Below, piece by piece: positions 1 through 8,455 of a stretch of DNA of 64,000 bases (position 1 is the stretch's first letter; each line of letters opens with the position of its first letter). The position numbers were made by a program, and so were the translations under genes. This stretch comes from Brenneria izbisi (lineage in GTDB: Bacteria > Pseudomonadota > Gammaproteobacteria > Enterobacterales > Enterobacteriaceae): positions 186,001-250,000 of the forward strand of contig NZ_JAMPJU010000005.1 of the NCBI RefSeq assembly GCF_025840185.1, read 5' to 3'. The notes beneath the pieces are model-generated. The model was not told the origin of the DNA. It saw only the letters and a list, made by a program, of their open reading frames with translations, and searched no databases.

Positions 1-143
1 ACGCTATCAATCAGAGTATCTCGCTCCTGATGTGAGTGAGTGTTCACATTTAACGCGTTTATACGCAATAAGAACCTATCCAGACCGGCTGTTTGGGTTT
101 CGCTACGGTTGTTATACGCAGGTATATTTTGTCGGGAGAGTTT

Positions 144-2165
144 ATGAACAGGTTTGTTATTGTCAGTGCTCAGGACTGTATGGGTTGTCGCGCCTGCGAA
201 ATTGCCTGCGTTATTTCACACAACGACGAACAATATCCAATCCATGATGAATTGTTCCAGCCCAGAATAAAAGCCTTCAATACACCAGAGTTGCGCTCTG
301 CGGTGACCTGCCGTCAGTGTGAAGATGCTCCCTGCGCCAGCGTTTGCCCGACTCAGGCGCTGGTAAGAAAAGACGAAAGTATTCAAATTATTAAAGAACG
401 TTGTATTGGTTGCAAAACCTGCGTACTGGCCTGTCCGTTTGGCGCTATGTCAGTCGTCGCCAACGCCACGATCCGTGGCGCCACAGCACATAAATGCGAT
501 CTCTGCTCAGGCCGCTCACAGGGACCCGCCTGTGTGGAAGCCTGTCCGACCCAAGCCCTGCAATTGGTCAGCGAACAGACACTGGAAGCAAACCGCCGCA
601 AAAAACAGCAAAACATGGCGCTGCGTACATCAACACACTGGCAACGAGCCATACCCGTCAGTAGGGCCGAGGCGCGCAACCCGTTAAACCAGAGGAAAAA
701 CTGGCCCCGGCGCGACGCGGAAAAAAAACCGCTGACACAACGGAAAACCACGTTCGACGAGATCTATCACGGCTTTACGCCGGAGCAAACGCAGGATCAG
801 GCCGATCGCTGCCTCGCCTGCGGAAAACATTCCATTTGTGAGTGGACCTGTCCGCTGCATAATAATATCCCCGAATTACTCAATCTGGCCAAACAAGGCC
901 GAATTCTGGAGGCCGTGGAACTGTCTCACCAGACCAGCAGCCTGCCGGAGATCTGTGGCCGGGTATGCCCGCAAGATCGGTTGTGCGAAGGCGCTTGCAC
1001 GCTGGGCAAGGAATACGGCGCGATCACCGTCGGCAATATTGAGCGTTACATTACCGATACCGCCATCGCCATGGGCTGGAAGCCTGACTTGAGTGGGGTT
1101 ACGCCAAGCGGCAAACGTGCCGCCATTATTGGCGCAGGCCCGGCAGGACTGGCCTGTGCGGATGTTCTGGCGCGCAATGGCGTTCAGGCAGTGGTGTTCG
1201 ATCGTCATCCTGAAATTGGCGGCTTACTGACATTCGGCATTCCACCTTTCAAACTAGATAAGCGAGTGCTTACTCACCGCCATGAGATGTTCCGTGAGAT
1301 GGGCATCGAATTTCAATTAAATATCGAAGTGGGTAAAGACATTTTTCTCCCCCAGATCCTCAATGAATTTGATACGGTGTTTCTCGGCGTAGGGACTTAC
1401 CGCTCCATGAAGGCGGGGATTGAAAATGAAGAAGCGCCCGGCGTTTTCGATGCGCTGCCGTTCCTGATAGCCAATACCAAACACGTAATGGGTTTACCTG
1501 AGCTTGAAGATGAACCCTATATCTCGATGGCGGGGAAACGGGTTGTGGTGCTGGGCGGCGGAGACACCGCGATGGACTGTCTGCGTACTTCCGTTCGTCA
1601 GGGCGCCATGTCCGTCACCTGCGCGTATCGCCGTGATGAAGCTAACATGCCTGGCTCGAAAAAAGAGGTGAAAAACTCACGGGAAGAAGGCGTTGAATTC
1701 ATGTTCAACGTACAACCGCAGAAAATTTGTCTGAATGAGCAAGGAGACGTATGCGGCATCAGTCTGATTCGTACTGAACTGGGCGCTCCCGATGCCAGCG
1801 GGCGTCGGCGCCCGCGTCCTATTGCCGGGTCCGAATTTGTACAACCTGCCGACGCCATCCTGGTCGCTTTCGGTTTTCAGGCTCACAGCATGCCCTGGCT
1901 GGAAGAAGCGGACGTCAGTCTGGACAAATGGGGTTGCATTATCGCATCCGCTAACAGCCGCATTCCCTGCCAGACTAATCACCCGCGAATTTTTGCCGGA
2001 GGAGACGCTGTACGCGGAGCCGATCTAGTGGTCACCGCGATTGCCGATGGTCGTAAAGCAGCGAGGGGAATGATTGATGTTATGGGGATAGGAAATAGTT
2101 CAGCGATCCAGTCGGCAACCTCACTCGCGTCTGATTGCGGCGCAACCCTGAAGGAGACGCCCTGA
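144..2165 (+). CDS. aegA: AegA-type iron-sulfur / NAD(P)H flavoprotein oxidoreductase
   Basis: 673 residues, against about 659 for E. coli AegA. The N-terminal ~190 residues carry four cysteine clusters of the HycB/HydN ferredoxin type, starting CMGCRACEIAC near residue 12. The rest resembles the GltD small subunit of glutamate synthase: a cysteine-rich segment (CLACGKHSICEWTCP, ~222), an FAD Rossmann motif GAGPAG (~329), an NAD(P) motif GGGDTAMD (~470) and a final FAD contact GGDAVRGAD (~620). It probably passes electrons between NAD(P)H and a ferredoxin-like partner. AegA has been linked to urate catabolism in E. coli. The start at 144 is chosen because GGGAGAG lies just upstream and the protein then begins MNRFVIV like its paralogues; an in-frame ATG at 93 is less likely. 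The stop overlaps the next start (TGATG). YgfT is the alternative orthologue. Confidence 0.85.
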   Translation: MNRFVIVSAQDCMGCRACEIACVISHNDEQYPIHDELFQPRIKAFNTPELRSAVTCRQCEDAPCASVCPTQALVRKDESIQIIKERCIGCKTCVLACPFGAMSVVANATIRGATAHKCDLCSGRSQGPACVEACPTQALQLVSEQTLEANRRKKQQNMALRTSTHWQRAIPVSRAEARNPLNQRKNWPRRDAEKKPLTQRKTTFDEIYHGFTPEQTQDQADRCLACGKHSICEWTCPLHNNIPELLNLAKQGRILEAVELSHQTSSLPEICGRVCPQDRLCEGACTLGKEYGAITVGNIERYITDTAIAMGWKPDLSGVTPSGKRAAIIGAGPAGLACADVLARNGVQAVVFDRHPEIGGLLTFGIPPFKLDKRVLTHRHEMFREMGIEFQLNIEVGKDIFLPQILNEFDTVFLGVGTYRSMKAGIENEEAPGVFDALPFLIANTKHVMGLPELEDEPYISMAGKRVVVLGGGDTAMDCLRTSVRQGAMSVTCAYRRDEANMPGSKKEVKNSREEGVEFMFNVQPQKICLNEQGDVCGISLIRTELGAPDASGRRRPRPIAGSEFVQPADAILVAFGFQAHSMPWLEEADVSLDKWGCIIASANSRIPCQTNHPRIFAGGDAVRGADLVVTAIADGRKAARGMIDVMGIGNSSAIQSATSLASDCGATLKETP

Positions 2166-2701
2166 TGAACCAATTCGTTATCGCCGATGCGCAGAAGTGT
2201 ATCGGCTGTCGAACCTGTGAAATCGCCTGTGCGGTGGCACACAGCGGCGACAATAGCGCGACGCTACAGCCCAGTCGTTTTTTTCCTCGCTTAACCGTAA
2301 TAAAGAACGCCAGCGTCAGCGTACCCGTCCTCTGTCACCAATGTGAAAATGCCCCCTGCGCCAGTGTTTGTCCTCATGATGCGCTGATTCGCGATCACGA
2401 CAGTATTCAGGTGATTCAGTCACGCTGCATCGGCTGCAAAAGCTGCGTGATCGCTTGTCCTTTCGGCGCTATCAATGTCGCAACAGTCACTGCTGCAATA
2501 AACCGCGGGTTGGCGCGTACTAAAAGCGAAGTGTATAAGTGCGATTTATGTGTCGGTGTGGCTGACAGCCCTTCCTGCATCAGAGTCTGCCCAACCTCCG
2601 CGCTCAGCTTGGTAACAGCGGGTGAATTGCACAAGAGAACGAATGAGAAGCAATGGCATTCAGCGCAAGACTACCGGAATATCATTGCTTTTAATAAATA
2701 A
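2165..2701 (+). CDS. HydN-like 4Fe-4S ferredoxin-type electron carrier
   Basis: 178 residues with four cysteine clusters, the first being CIGCRTCEIAC near residue 12, then CHQCENAPCASVC, CIGCKSCVIAC and a CDLC...C...C group. This is the pattern of four [4Fe-4S] clusters in HydN/HycB electron-transfer subunits. The start ATG overlaps the aegA stop by one base (TGATG), and GGAG sits about ten bases upstream, so the two are translationally coupled. Its sequence closely parallels the N-terminal domain of the upstream AegA-like protein, which suggests duplication of a ferredoxin module. It is likely the electron partner of that flavoprotein. The name HydN is a family label only; no formate dehydrogenase or hydrogenase gene is present. 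Confidence 0.85.
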   Translation: MNQFVIADAQKCIGCRTCEIACAVAHSGDNSATLQPSRFFPRLTVIKNASVSVPVLCHQCENAPCASVCPHDALIRDHDSIQVIQSRCIGCKSCVIACPFGAINVATVTAAINRGLARTKSEVYKCDLCVGVADSPSCIRVCPTSALSLVTAGELHKRTNEKQWHSAQDYRNIIAFNK

Positions 2702-2874
2702 AAATCGCCGATTTATCTACTTATTTTCATTTAGATCATATATTAGTCTGATAATATGCCAATGAAATACTACATAAACGAAATATTTGTACTACCATCA
2801 TTTTTAATACCGGGGCATGCCTCCAGGTAAGGCCCAAGCGAATCAAAACCTTTATCATTATCACGGAGTGAACA

Positions 2875-3615
2875 ATGACCTGTCATTTTGTCAGGTGGAC
2901 CAGCACGGAAGCGCTTCCCGACTTGCAAAGATTGTCGGATGACCTTATTTCTTCAACACAAGGCTTCTCCGCTAAACGTCGCGAGCGTTATCTGAAAAGT
3001 CGGGCGCTGCTGGCTGAGATGATGTTTTACTTTTTCGGCTATCCGCAATTACCACCTTTGCTTTCCTCCCCGGAGGGCAGACCTTATTTTGCCGATCCTA
3101 TCCTGCCTCATTTCAGCCTGGGTTATGCCGGGAATACCATTGCCATTCTGCTGAGCGAAGAGGGACTGGTCGGCATGGATATCGAGATTGTGCATGTCCG
3201 GTCAAATAATCAGGTTCCTGTTCATCTTCAAACCCGGACGCAGGCAGAGCAAGCCTGGATTGACGCACAACAGGATCCTCTTGAGGCTGCCACGCAACTG
3301 TGCACCATTCGTCAGTCCCTGTTGAAACTCCCCACACTGAATGTCAGCCGCCCTGAAAGCCTGAAGCTTCATCCGGCTTCTGGGCGACTGCGTACCAACA
3401 GCATGTTTGAAGTTGAAGTGATTAGCGATATTGACGATTACCTGGCATGGGCATGCGCACATGCGCCAACGCTGAACCGGCTGGTGATGTGGAATTACAC
3501 CTCAGACGTGGGCATGAAGAAAAGCAGGGAAATCATCCATCAACAGCGTCAATCTGTGCGTTACATGAAACTGACCAGCCACGCCATTGAAAAAACCACC
3601 ACACCGCTTCAGTAA
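2875..3615 (+). CDS. yieE: YieE, divergent 4'-phosphopantetheinyl transferase-like protein
   Basis: 246 residues, matching E. coli YieE (about 249) in length and neighbourhood beside adeP. An N-terminal half typical of Sfp/AcpT-type phosphopantetheinyl transferases is visible: RRERYLKSRALLAE near residue 40, EGRPYF near 67, HFSLGYAGN near 80, and the Mg-binding motif VGMDIEIV near 100. The second family signature, WxxKEAxxK, is replaced by TIRQSLLKL near 143, so the catalytic Glu and Lys are not where expected. Activity on acyl carrier proteins is therefore doubtful, although the window contains two APE carrier proteins that need such an enzyme. A GGAG lies a few bases upstream of the start. 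It is convergent with adeP across a shared hairpin. Confidence 0.75.
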   Translation: MTCHFVRWTSTEALPDLQRLSDDLISSTQGFSAKRRERYLKSRALLAEMMFYFFGYPQLPPLLSSPEGRPYFADPILPHFSLGYAGNTIAILLSEEGLVGMDIEIVHVRSNNQVPVHLQTRTQAEQAWIDAQQDPLEAATQLCTIRQSLLKLPTLNVSRPESLKLHPASGRLRTNSMFEVEVISDIDDYLAWACAHAPTLNRLVMWNYTSDVGMKKSREIIHQQRQSVRYMKLTSHAIEKTTTPLQ

Positions 3616-3640
3616 TTTGCACTTACTTTTGCCACGAATA

Positions 3641-3672
3641 AAAAACAGCGCTCCGGGTGAAATCCCGGAGCG
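3641..3672 (-). terminator. Rho-independent terminator of adeP
   Basis: On the minus strand a 9-bp perfect stem (CGCTCCGGG / CCCGGAGCG, six-base loop) starts ten bases after the adeP stop and is followed by a run of five T a few bases further on. It may also stop yieE transcripts coming from the other side. Confidence 0.8.
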
Positions 3673-3681
3673 AGAAAGGAA

Positions 3682-5019
3682 TTAATGCGCATCAATAAAA
3701 ATGATTTTTAACAGGAACAGCAGCGCGACAACCACTACGCACGGGCTGATTTCACGCCAGCGGCCTGTCGCCAGTTTCATCACGCAGTAAGAAATAAAGC
3801 CTAATGCAATCCCTTCGGTGATCGAGAAACTGAACGGCATCATCACCGCCGTGATAAAGGCTGGTACAGCTTCCGTCAAATCATCCCATTTCACCCGCGC
3901 CAGACTGGAAGTCATCAATACGCCGACATAAATCAGCGCGCCCGCCGCCGCGTAAGCCGGAACCATTCCCGCCAGCGGCGACAGGAAGATAACCAGCAAA
4001 AACAACAGCCCCACCACAACCGCGGTCAACCCGGTACGGCCACCAACGGACACCCCGGAAGAGCTTTCGATATAGGCCGTCACGGAGGATGTCCCAATAA
4101 AAGAGCCGGCGACCGAACTGACGCTATCCACATACAACGCTTGCTTCATGCGGGGAAACTTGCCGCGGGCATCCACCAGACCCGCTTTATCTGTCACCCC
4201 GATCAGCGTGCCGGAAGAGTCAAACAGGTTAACCAACATAAAAGAGAAGATAACCCCGGACAGGCCCAGATTTAACGCACCGGCCAAATCAACCTGTCCT
4301 ACCACGGTCATCACGCTGGGCGGCATGGAGAAGACGCCGGTAAACGTCACGTCGCCAAGCAACAGACCCATTGAGGTGGTCACCACGATAGAAACCAGCA
4401 CCGCGGCATGAATATTACGCGACGCCAACGCCACAATGATGAAAAACCCCAGAGCGCCCAACAACGCGCTGTGCGACGTCAGATTGCCGATCGTCACCAA
4501 CGTTTCAGGGTTAGGCACGATAATACCGGCATTTTTCAACCCCATCATGGCAATAAACAGGCCGATGCCGCTGGCGATGCCGAGACGCAGGCTAAGCGGA
4601 ATATTGGCAATCATCCAGTAACGAATCTGAAAAATCGTCAGCAACAGGAAACCAACTGCTCCCCAGAAGATTGCGCCCATGGCAACCTGCCATGAAAGCC
4701 CCATCGCCCCCACGACGACAAACGCGAAAAAGGCGTTCAGCCCCATCGCCGGCGCCAGCGCGACCGGCAGGTTGGCCAGCAACCCCATCAGGATGCTGCC
4801 AAATGCCGCAATCAGACAGGTGGTGACAAACACCGCTTTGGTATCCATGCCGGCCACACCCAAAATTTGCGGGTTAACAAAAACGATGTATACCATCGTC
4901 AGAAATGTGGTGAAGCCCGCGATGGTTTCAGTTCGCGCGGTGGTGCCGTGCTGTTGCAGCTTAAATACGCGTTCCAGCAGGCCTTGCCCGGCGGCAAGAT
5001 CGGTTTGTGATTTATTCAT
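3682..5019 (-). CDS. adeP: AdeP adenine permease (AzgA/NCS2-type)
   Basis: 445 residues, the exact length recalled for E. coli AdeP (YieG). It is a polytopic inner-membrane protein with about twelve hydrophobic segments and family motifs such as GFTTFLTMVYIVFVNP near residue 33, ALAPAMGLNAFFAF near 87 and DSSGTLIGVTDKAG near 265. It should import adenine in symport with protons for purine salvage. Convergent YieE next door is the same pairing as in E. coli, although chrR, which lies between them there, is missing. The upstream 120 bases show no clear PurR operator by eye. Confidence 0.92.
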   Translation of the reverse strand: MNKSQTDLAAGQGLLERVFKLQQHGTTARTETIAGFTTFLTMVYIVFVNPQILGVAGMDTKAVFVTTCLIAAFGSILMGLLANLPVALAPAMGLNAFFAFVVVGAMGLSWQVAMGAIFWGAVGFLLLTIFQIRYWMIANIPLSLRLGIASGIGLFIAMMGLKNAGIIVPNPETLVTIGNLTSHSALLGALGFFIIVALASRNIHAAVLVSIVVTTSMGLLLGDVTFTGVFSMPPSVMTVVGQVDLAGALNLGLSGVIFSFMLVNLFDSSGTLIGVTDKAGLVDARGKFPRMKQALYVDSVSSVAGSFIGTSSVTAYIESSSGVSVGGRTGLTAVVVGLLFLLVIFLSPLAGMVPAYAAAGALIYVGVLMTSSLARVKWDDLTEAVPAFITAVMMPFSFSITEGIALGFISYCVMKLATGRWREISPCVVVVALLFLLKIIFIDAH

Positions 5020-5141
5020 TGTCTGGATTCCAAAGAAGGGATAATGGTTTTCGCTATCCTATAACAATTTTGCACATTTATGCGTATTAACGCTGATTCC
5101 CTTAAAATTGAAGGGAAGAGATACAAACTGTTGTAACGTCA

Positions 5142-5870
5142 TCAGGCTGGCTTGTTTCGCCACCGTAACCATGAGCGCTTTAGCTGTTTTTCCTGCTGAC
5201 TAAAGCGCTGACTCACCCCGTTTGCCAGCAGTTCCAGCGACAGACAAAACACAAAATAGACCAGCGCGACAAACAGGAACACTTCCATCGGGTAGACCAT
5301 ACTGCGGTTGTTCACCTGCGTCGCCAGGAACGTCAGTTCACCCACGCCAACGATGTAAGCCAGCGATGTGTCTTTAATCAGGGAAATCCATTGATTGATA
5401 AACGACGGCGCCATCATCCGCAACGCCTGTGGCAAAACGATAGTCCACAGCACTTGCCAACGCGTGAGTCCCAGCGATAACCCAGCCTGCCACTGTCCAC
5501 GCCCGATCGCGACAATACCGGCTTTTACGCTATGAGCCAGATAAGCGGATGCAATCAGCGCCAACGCGCACACCACTGTAGTGATTTCGGGAATATCCAC
5601 GCCAAAGAGGATCGGGAGTAGAAAGTAGGTCCAGAAAATCAGCATGATGACAGGGATGGCCCGGAAGAAACCGAGAATCGCCGCCAGTATTGCCGCCCCT
5701 GCGCCGCGCGACATGGCCAGCGCAATCCCAAGGCATGTGCCCAACAGCGCCGAGGCAATGCCCGCCAGCAAACTCATCAGCAATGTCAGCGCCGCCCCGC
5801 CGAGCGGACCGTCAGGAAAGGCGCCCCACATCAGATAACCGAGATTATCGGTAATAATCGTAAAATCCAT
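5142..5870 (-). CDS. Polar amino-acid ABC transporter permease (GltK/HisM type)
   Basis: 242 residues beginning MDFTIITDN. This start is preferred over 5885 because GGGAGG lies seven bases upstream and the ATG follows the stop of the preceding permease by one base. Several transmembrane helices are visible, and the inner-membrane EAA loop reads AIGRGQWQAGLSLGLTRWQ, with the downstream VLPQALRMM. It forms a heterodimeric pore with the neighbouring permease, fed by the binding protein encoded at the head of the unit. No ATPase gene accompanies them. The last gene of the three-gene unit. Confidence 0.9.
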   Translation of the reverse strand: MDFTIITDNLGYLMWGAFPDGPLGGAALTLLMSLLAGIASALLGTCLGIALAMSRGAGAAILAAILGFFRAIPVIMLIFWTYFLLPILFGVDIPEITTVVCALALIASAYLAHSVKAGIVAIGRGQWQAGLSLGLTRWQVLWTIVLPQALRMMAPSFINQWISLIKDTSLAYIVGVGELTFLATQVNNRSMVYPMEVFLFVALVYFVFCLSLELLANGVSQRFSQQEKQLKRSWLRWRNKPA

Positions 5871-5871
5871 C

Positions 5872-6624
5872 TCAGTGCCTCCCAACCAGATTACGCTGCT
5901 GACGCCACATGCCCCAACCTTCCATCAGTGCGATAATCGCAATATACAGCACGGTAGCAACGCCGAATGCCTGAAAAGTACGCAAGGTTTCGGTTTCCAC
6001 CTGACGTGAAGCGTAAGAGAGTTCGGCAACGCCAATCGCCATCGCCAGCGAGGAGTTCTTGATGACATGCATGTATTGCCCCAGCAACGGCGGCAACGCG
6101 ATGTTCAATGCTTGCGGCAGCACCACATGGCGCATTGATTGCCAGGGCGTGAGGCCCAGCGCCTGGGCCGCATATTTTTGTCCACGCGCCACGCCGCCAA
6201 TGCCCGCGCGGATTTCTTCCGCAATAAAGGCGCTGGAATACAGCGTCAACCCAAATAATCCAGCCAGAAATTCGAAGGACGGCCACGCCAGATTTATCCC
6301 CAATAACGTAATGTCATGCGGCGTATTCAGCCACTGCATCATCGCGGAGGGAAACAACTGACCTGCGCCGAAGTACCAGAAAAAAAGCTGTATCAACAAC
6401 GGGGTATTACGAAAAAGGGAGCTATATGCCATCACCGCATAACGCAGCGTCTTTAGCTGGCTATCTCTGGCCGCCGCCAGTAAAACCCCCGCAAAGGTGG
6501 CAAAAATAATCGTAGAGAGGGAAATCCACAACGTGATCAGAAAACCTTGCCACAGCCAAACAAGATAGTGGGGAGCCAGCAACCATTGCTCGATGTATTG
6601 CAGCGCCGTATTTGTCAGTTTCAT
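5872..6624 (-). CDS. Polar amino-acid ABC transporter permease (GltJ/HisQ type)
   Basis: 250 residues of the HisM/GltK permease family. The EAA-loop signature reads GVARGQKYAAQALGLTPWQ followed by VLPQALNIALPPL, and there are about five hydrophobic helices. It is the second gene of the unit and directly abuts the next permease. An amphipathic N-terminal stretch (residues 1-20) precedes the first membrane segment. The substrate cannot be named from sequence; family members import glutamate, aspartate, glutamine, cystine or basic amino acids. Confidence 0.9.
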   Translation of the reverse strand: MKLTNTALQYIEQWLLAPHYLVWLWQGFLITLWISLSTIIFATFAGVLLAAARDSQLKTLRYAVMAYSSLFRNTPLLIQLFFWYFGAGQLFPSAMMQWLNTPHDITLLGINLAWPSFEFLAGLFGLTLYSSAFIAEEIRAGIGGVARGQKYAAQALGLTPWQSMRHVVLPQALNIALPPLLGQYMHVIKNSSLAMAIGVAELSYASRQVETETLRTFQAFGVATVLYIAIIALMEGWGMWRQQRNLVGRH

Positions 6625-6660
6625 AAGCCACTCGCGTTCTCCATAACATAAAACAACAAC

Positions 6661-6681
6661 GCCCCCGGCAAAGCAGAGGGC
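6661..6681 (-). promoter_or_regulatory. Intercistronic hairpin between binding protein and permease
   Basis: On the minus strand GCCCTC pairs with GGGGGC (one G-T wobble) around a nine-base loop, in the 85-base gap after the binding-protein gene. There is no T run. Such hairpins usually protect the upstream message, so that the binding protein is made in excess over the permeases. Confidence 0.45.
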
Positions 6682-6709
6682 TAAAAATCACTTCGTCAGT
6701 CTAAAAAAA

Positions 6710-7546
6710 TCAGGCTTTTGGCTGCTGATCCAGCGGGGCGAAGGTGAAATCACCACGTGGCTGCGCCGATTTTGTCGCAGGCCCGAACCAGCGATCGTAA
6801 ATCGTTTTCGCCTCACCCTGTTTTTCCAGACTCAGCAGGGTTTCGTTAACTTTCTCCGTCAGGCGCGCCTCGCCTTTAGGAAGGCCGATACCTTGATATT
6901 CTTTGGTAATGCTAAAAGGCGAGATCTCAAAATCCGCTTTTTGCGCATCTGGCACGTTAGCCAACAACCCGACCAGTTTCGCATCGTCCTGCGTAATCGC
7001 CTGAACATTGCCGTTGCGCAACGCGGCAAACGCCAGCGGGGTATCATCATAGGAGATGACTTTCGCCGTAGGATAATGCTTACGCAGCGTAATTTCCTGA
7101 ACCGTGCCTTTATCCGCCCCAATACGCAACGCTTTAATATCCTCAGGGGTTTTCAGAACGCCTTTACGGGCAATGAATTTCTGTCCGGTAGCAAAATAGG
7201 GAATGCTGAAATTAACCTGTTTGGCGCGTTCATCTGTAATGGTAAAGTTAGCGGCAATCAGATCCACTTTATTGGAACTGAGCAACGGAATACGGTTAGC
7301 CGGGTTAGTTGCCCGCAATTCAACTTTTACGCCCAATGCTTGGCCAATCGCTTCGGCGATATCAACGTCATACCCCACCAGCTTTTTACTTTGCTGATCG
7401 ATGTAACCAAACGGCGGATTGCTATCAAAAACCGCAATCCTGATCACACCAGCTTTTTGAATATCGTCCAGCTTATCCGCCTGCGCAATACCTGAAACAG
7501 ACGCTAATCCTATCGTCAATGCTAATGCCACAATACGCTTTTTCAT
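6710..7546 (-). CDS. Periplasmic amino-acid-binding protein of ABC importer (SBP family 3)
   Basis: 278 residues. A signal peptide (MKKRIVALALTIGLASVSGIAQA, cut near residue 23) is followed by the family-3 solute-binding fold: GVIRIAVFDSNPPFGY near 34, GYDVDIAEAIGQALG near 58 and DLIAANFTITDERAK near 96. It captures a polar amino acid in the periplasm and delivers it to the two downstream permeases. It is the first gene of the unit and is divergent from an Lrp/AsnC regulator at 7890. That regulator might control it as well as the nearby acdS. Substrate unknown. Confidence 0.92.
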   Translation of the reverse strand: MKKRIVALALTIGLASVSGIAQADKLDDIQKAGVIRIAVFDSNPPFGYIDQQSKKLVGYDVDIAEAIGQALGVKVELRATNPANRIPLLSSNKVDLIAANFTITDERAKQVNFSIPYFATGQKFIARKGVLKTPEDIKALRIGADKGTVQEITLRKHYPTAKVISYDDTPLAFAALRNGNVQAITQDDAKLVGLLANVPDAQKADFEISPFSITKEYQGIGLPKGEARLTEKVNETLLSLEKQGEAKTIYDRWFGPATKSAQPRGDFTFAPLDQQPKA

Positions 7547-7889
7547 TCCCTTCCCCTAAACGTTTAAATGATTATTTATAGGCTATCAGCAGGATGAAAA
7601 GCCGGTAAATAATATAAATATCTATTATATAACCTCATGTTAGCTTAGATTTTTGGCAGATTATCCTGAAAGATAAAAATATTATGATCCGTGCCTGCCG
7701 GCATCAGAATCCTTGCCCGTCAGACTTCAGGCAACCACGAAAAATTACCGCGATAGCATGTGCGTTTTATTGCATATAGTCAGAGCTTTTTCTTATTTTT
7801 ATTAACCTGATGTGTAAAAGCCCGTAGATTAATTATCTGAATTAACGTGATGACAATATCAAGCATCGGCTTACGCCAATGGGAACCGG
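7547..7889. other. Divergent AT-rich intergenic region, binding-protein gene / Lrp regulator
   Basis: 343 bases without a credible gene. It must hold the divergent promoters for the amino-acid importer (leftward) and the Lrp/AsnC gene (rightward). The part near 7,560-7,680 is markedly AT-rich, as Lrp-family operators usually are, but I could not define one site. The Lrp gene has only a weak ribosome-binding site (GGAACCGG). Confidence 0.5.
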
Positions 7890-8399
7890 ATGAAAGACAA
7901 AACCCCCAATACCTTGCCTTCGGCAGACGAAAAAAAAACTTACGAACTGGACCGCTTTGATACGGCGATCCTACGTATTTTGCAGGCCGACTCTTCTATT
8001 TCAAACGTTGCTCTGGCGGAGAAGGTCAACCTCAGTCCGCCAGCCTGTCTGAGACGTGTTGAACGGCTCAAACAGATCGGCCTGATAAAAGGGTTTGTGG
8101 CGTTACTTAACCCGGAGGCGCTTAATGCCGGTCTGGTGGTATTAATCGGGGTGGTGCTGGATCGCTCGACGCCAGGCTCATTCGAAGATTTCGAGGCATC
8201 CGTCCAGAAGATCAGCGGTTGTATGGAGTGTCATGTGGTGACGGGGGAATTCGATTACATTTTGATGATCAGGACGAAAGACAACCAGAGCTTCAATCGC
8301 CTGCATGCGGAACAATTGCTCTTTCTGCCCGGCGTGCGCCAGATCCGTTCTTTTATCGGTCTAAGGGAAGTGCTTTCCACCACGCAACTGACGTTCTGA
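7890..8399 (+). CDS. Lrp/AsnC-family transcriptional regulator next to acdS (AcdR candidate)
   Basis: 169 residues with an N-terminal extension of about 20 charged residues, then a winged helix-turn-helix (LAEKVNLSPPACLRRVERL, ~45-63) and a C-terminal RAM ligand-binding domain with the conserved turn TGEFDYILMIRTKD near 119. It ends 57 bases from the stop of acdS, convergently, with a perfect hairpin between them. In Pseudomonas the acdS gene is controlled by an adjacent Lrp-type protein, AcdR, usually divergent from it. By position this gene is the best AcdR candidate, but that is inference. It could instead regulate the divergent amino-acid importer. Confidence 0.85.
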   Translation: MKDKTPNTLPSADEKKTYELDRFDTAILRILQADSSISNVALAEKVNLSPPACLRRVERLKQIGLIKGFVALLNPEALNAGLVVLIGVVLDRSTPGSFEDFEASVQKISGCMECHVVTGEFDYILMIRTKDNQSFNRLHAEQLLFLPGVRQIRSFIGLREVLSTTQLTF

Positions 8400-8416
8400 G
8401 TGGGGATGATGTAACG

Positions 8417-8446
8417 TGTCAGGCCCGCCATCGGTCGGGCCTGACA
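8417..8446. terminator. Bidirectional hairpin between Lrp gene and acdS
   Basis: A perfect 11-bp stem, TGTCAGGCCCG / CGGGCCTGACA, with an eight-base loop, centred in the 56-base gap between two convergent genes. Neither side has a T run, so termination may be partial or Rho-assisted. Confidence 0.65.
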
Positions 8447-8455
8447 TTGTGAAAC

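Noticed and set aside
31-48. CRP-like TGTGA...TCACA upstream of aegA
   Set aside because: The half-sites are eight bases apart instead of six, so they do not form a proper CRP site.
5097-5117. TTCCCTT/AAGGGAA hairpin after the amino-acid permease gene as a terminator
   Set aside because: The stem is short and AT-rich in the loop, with no T run, so termination cannot be claimed.
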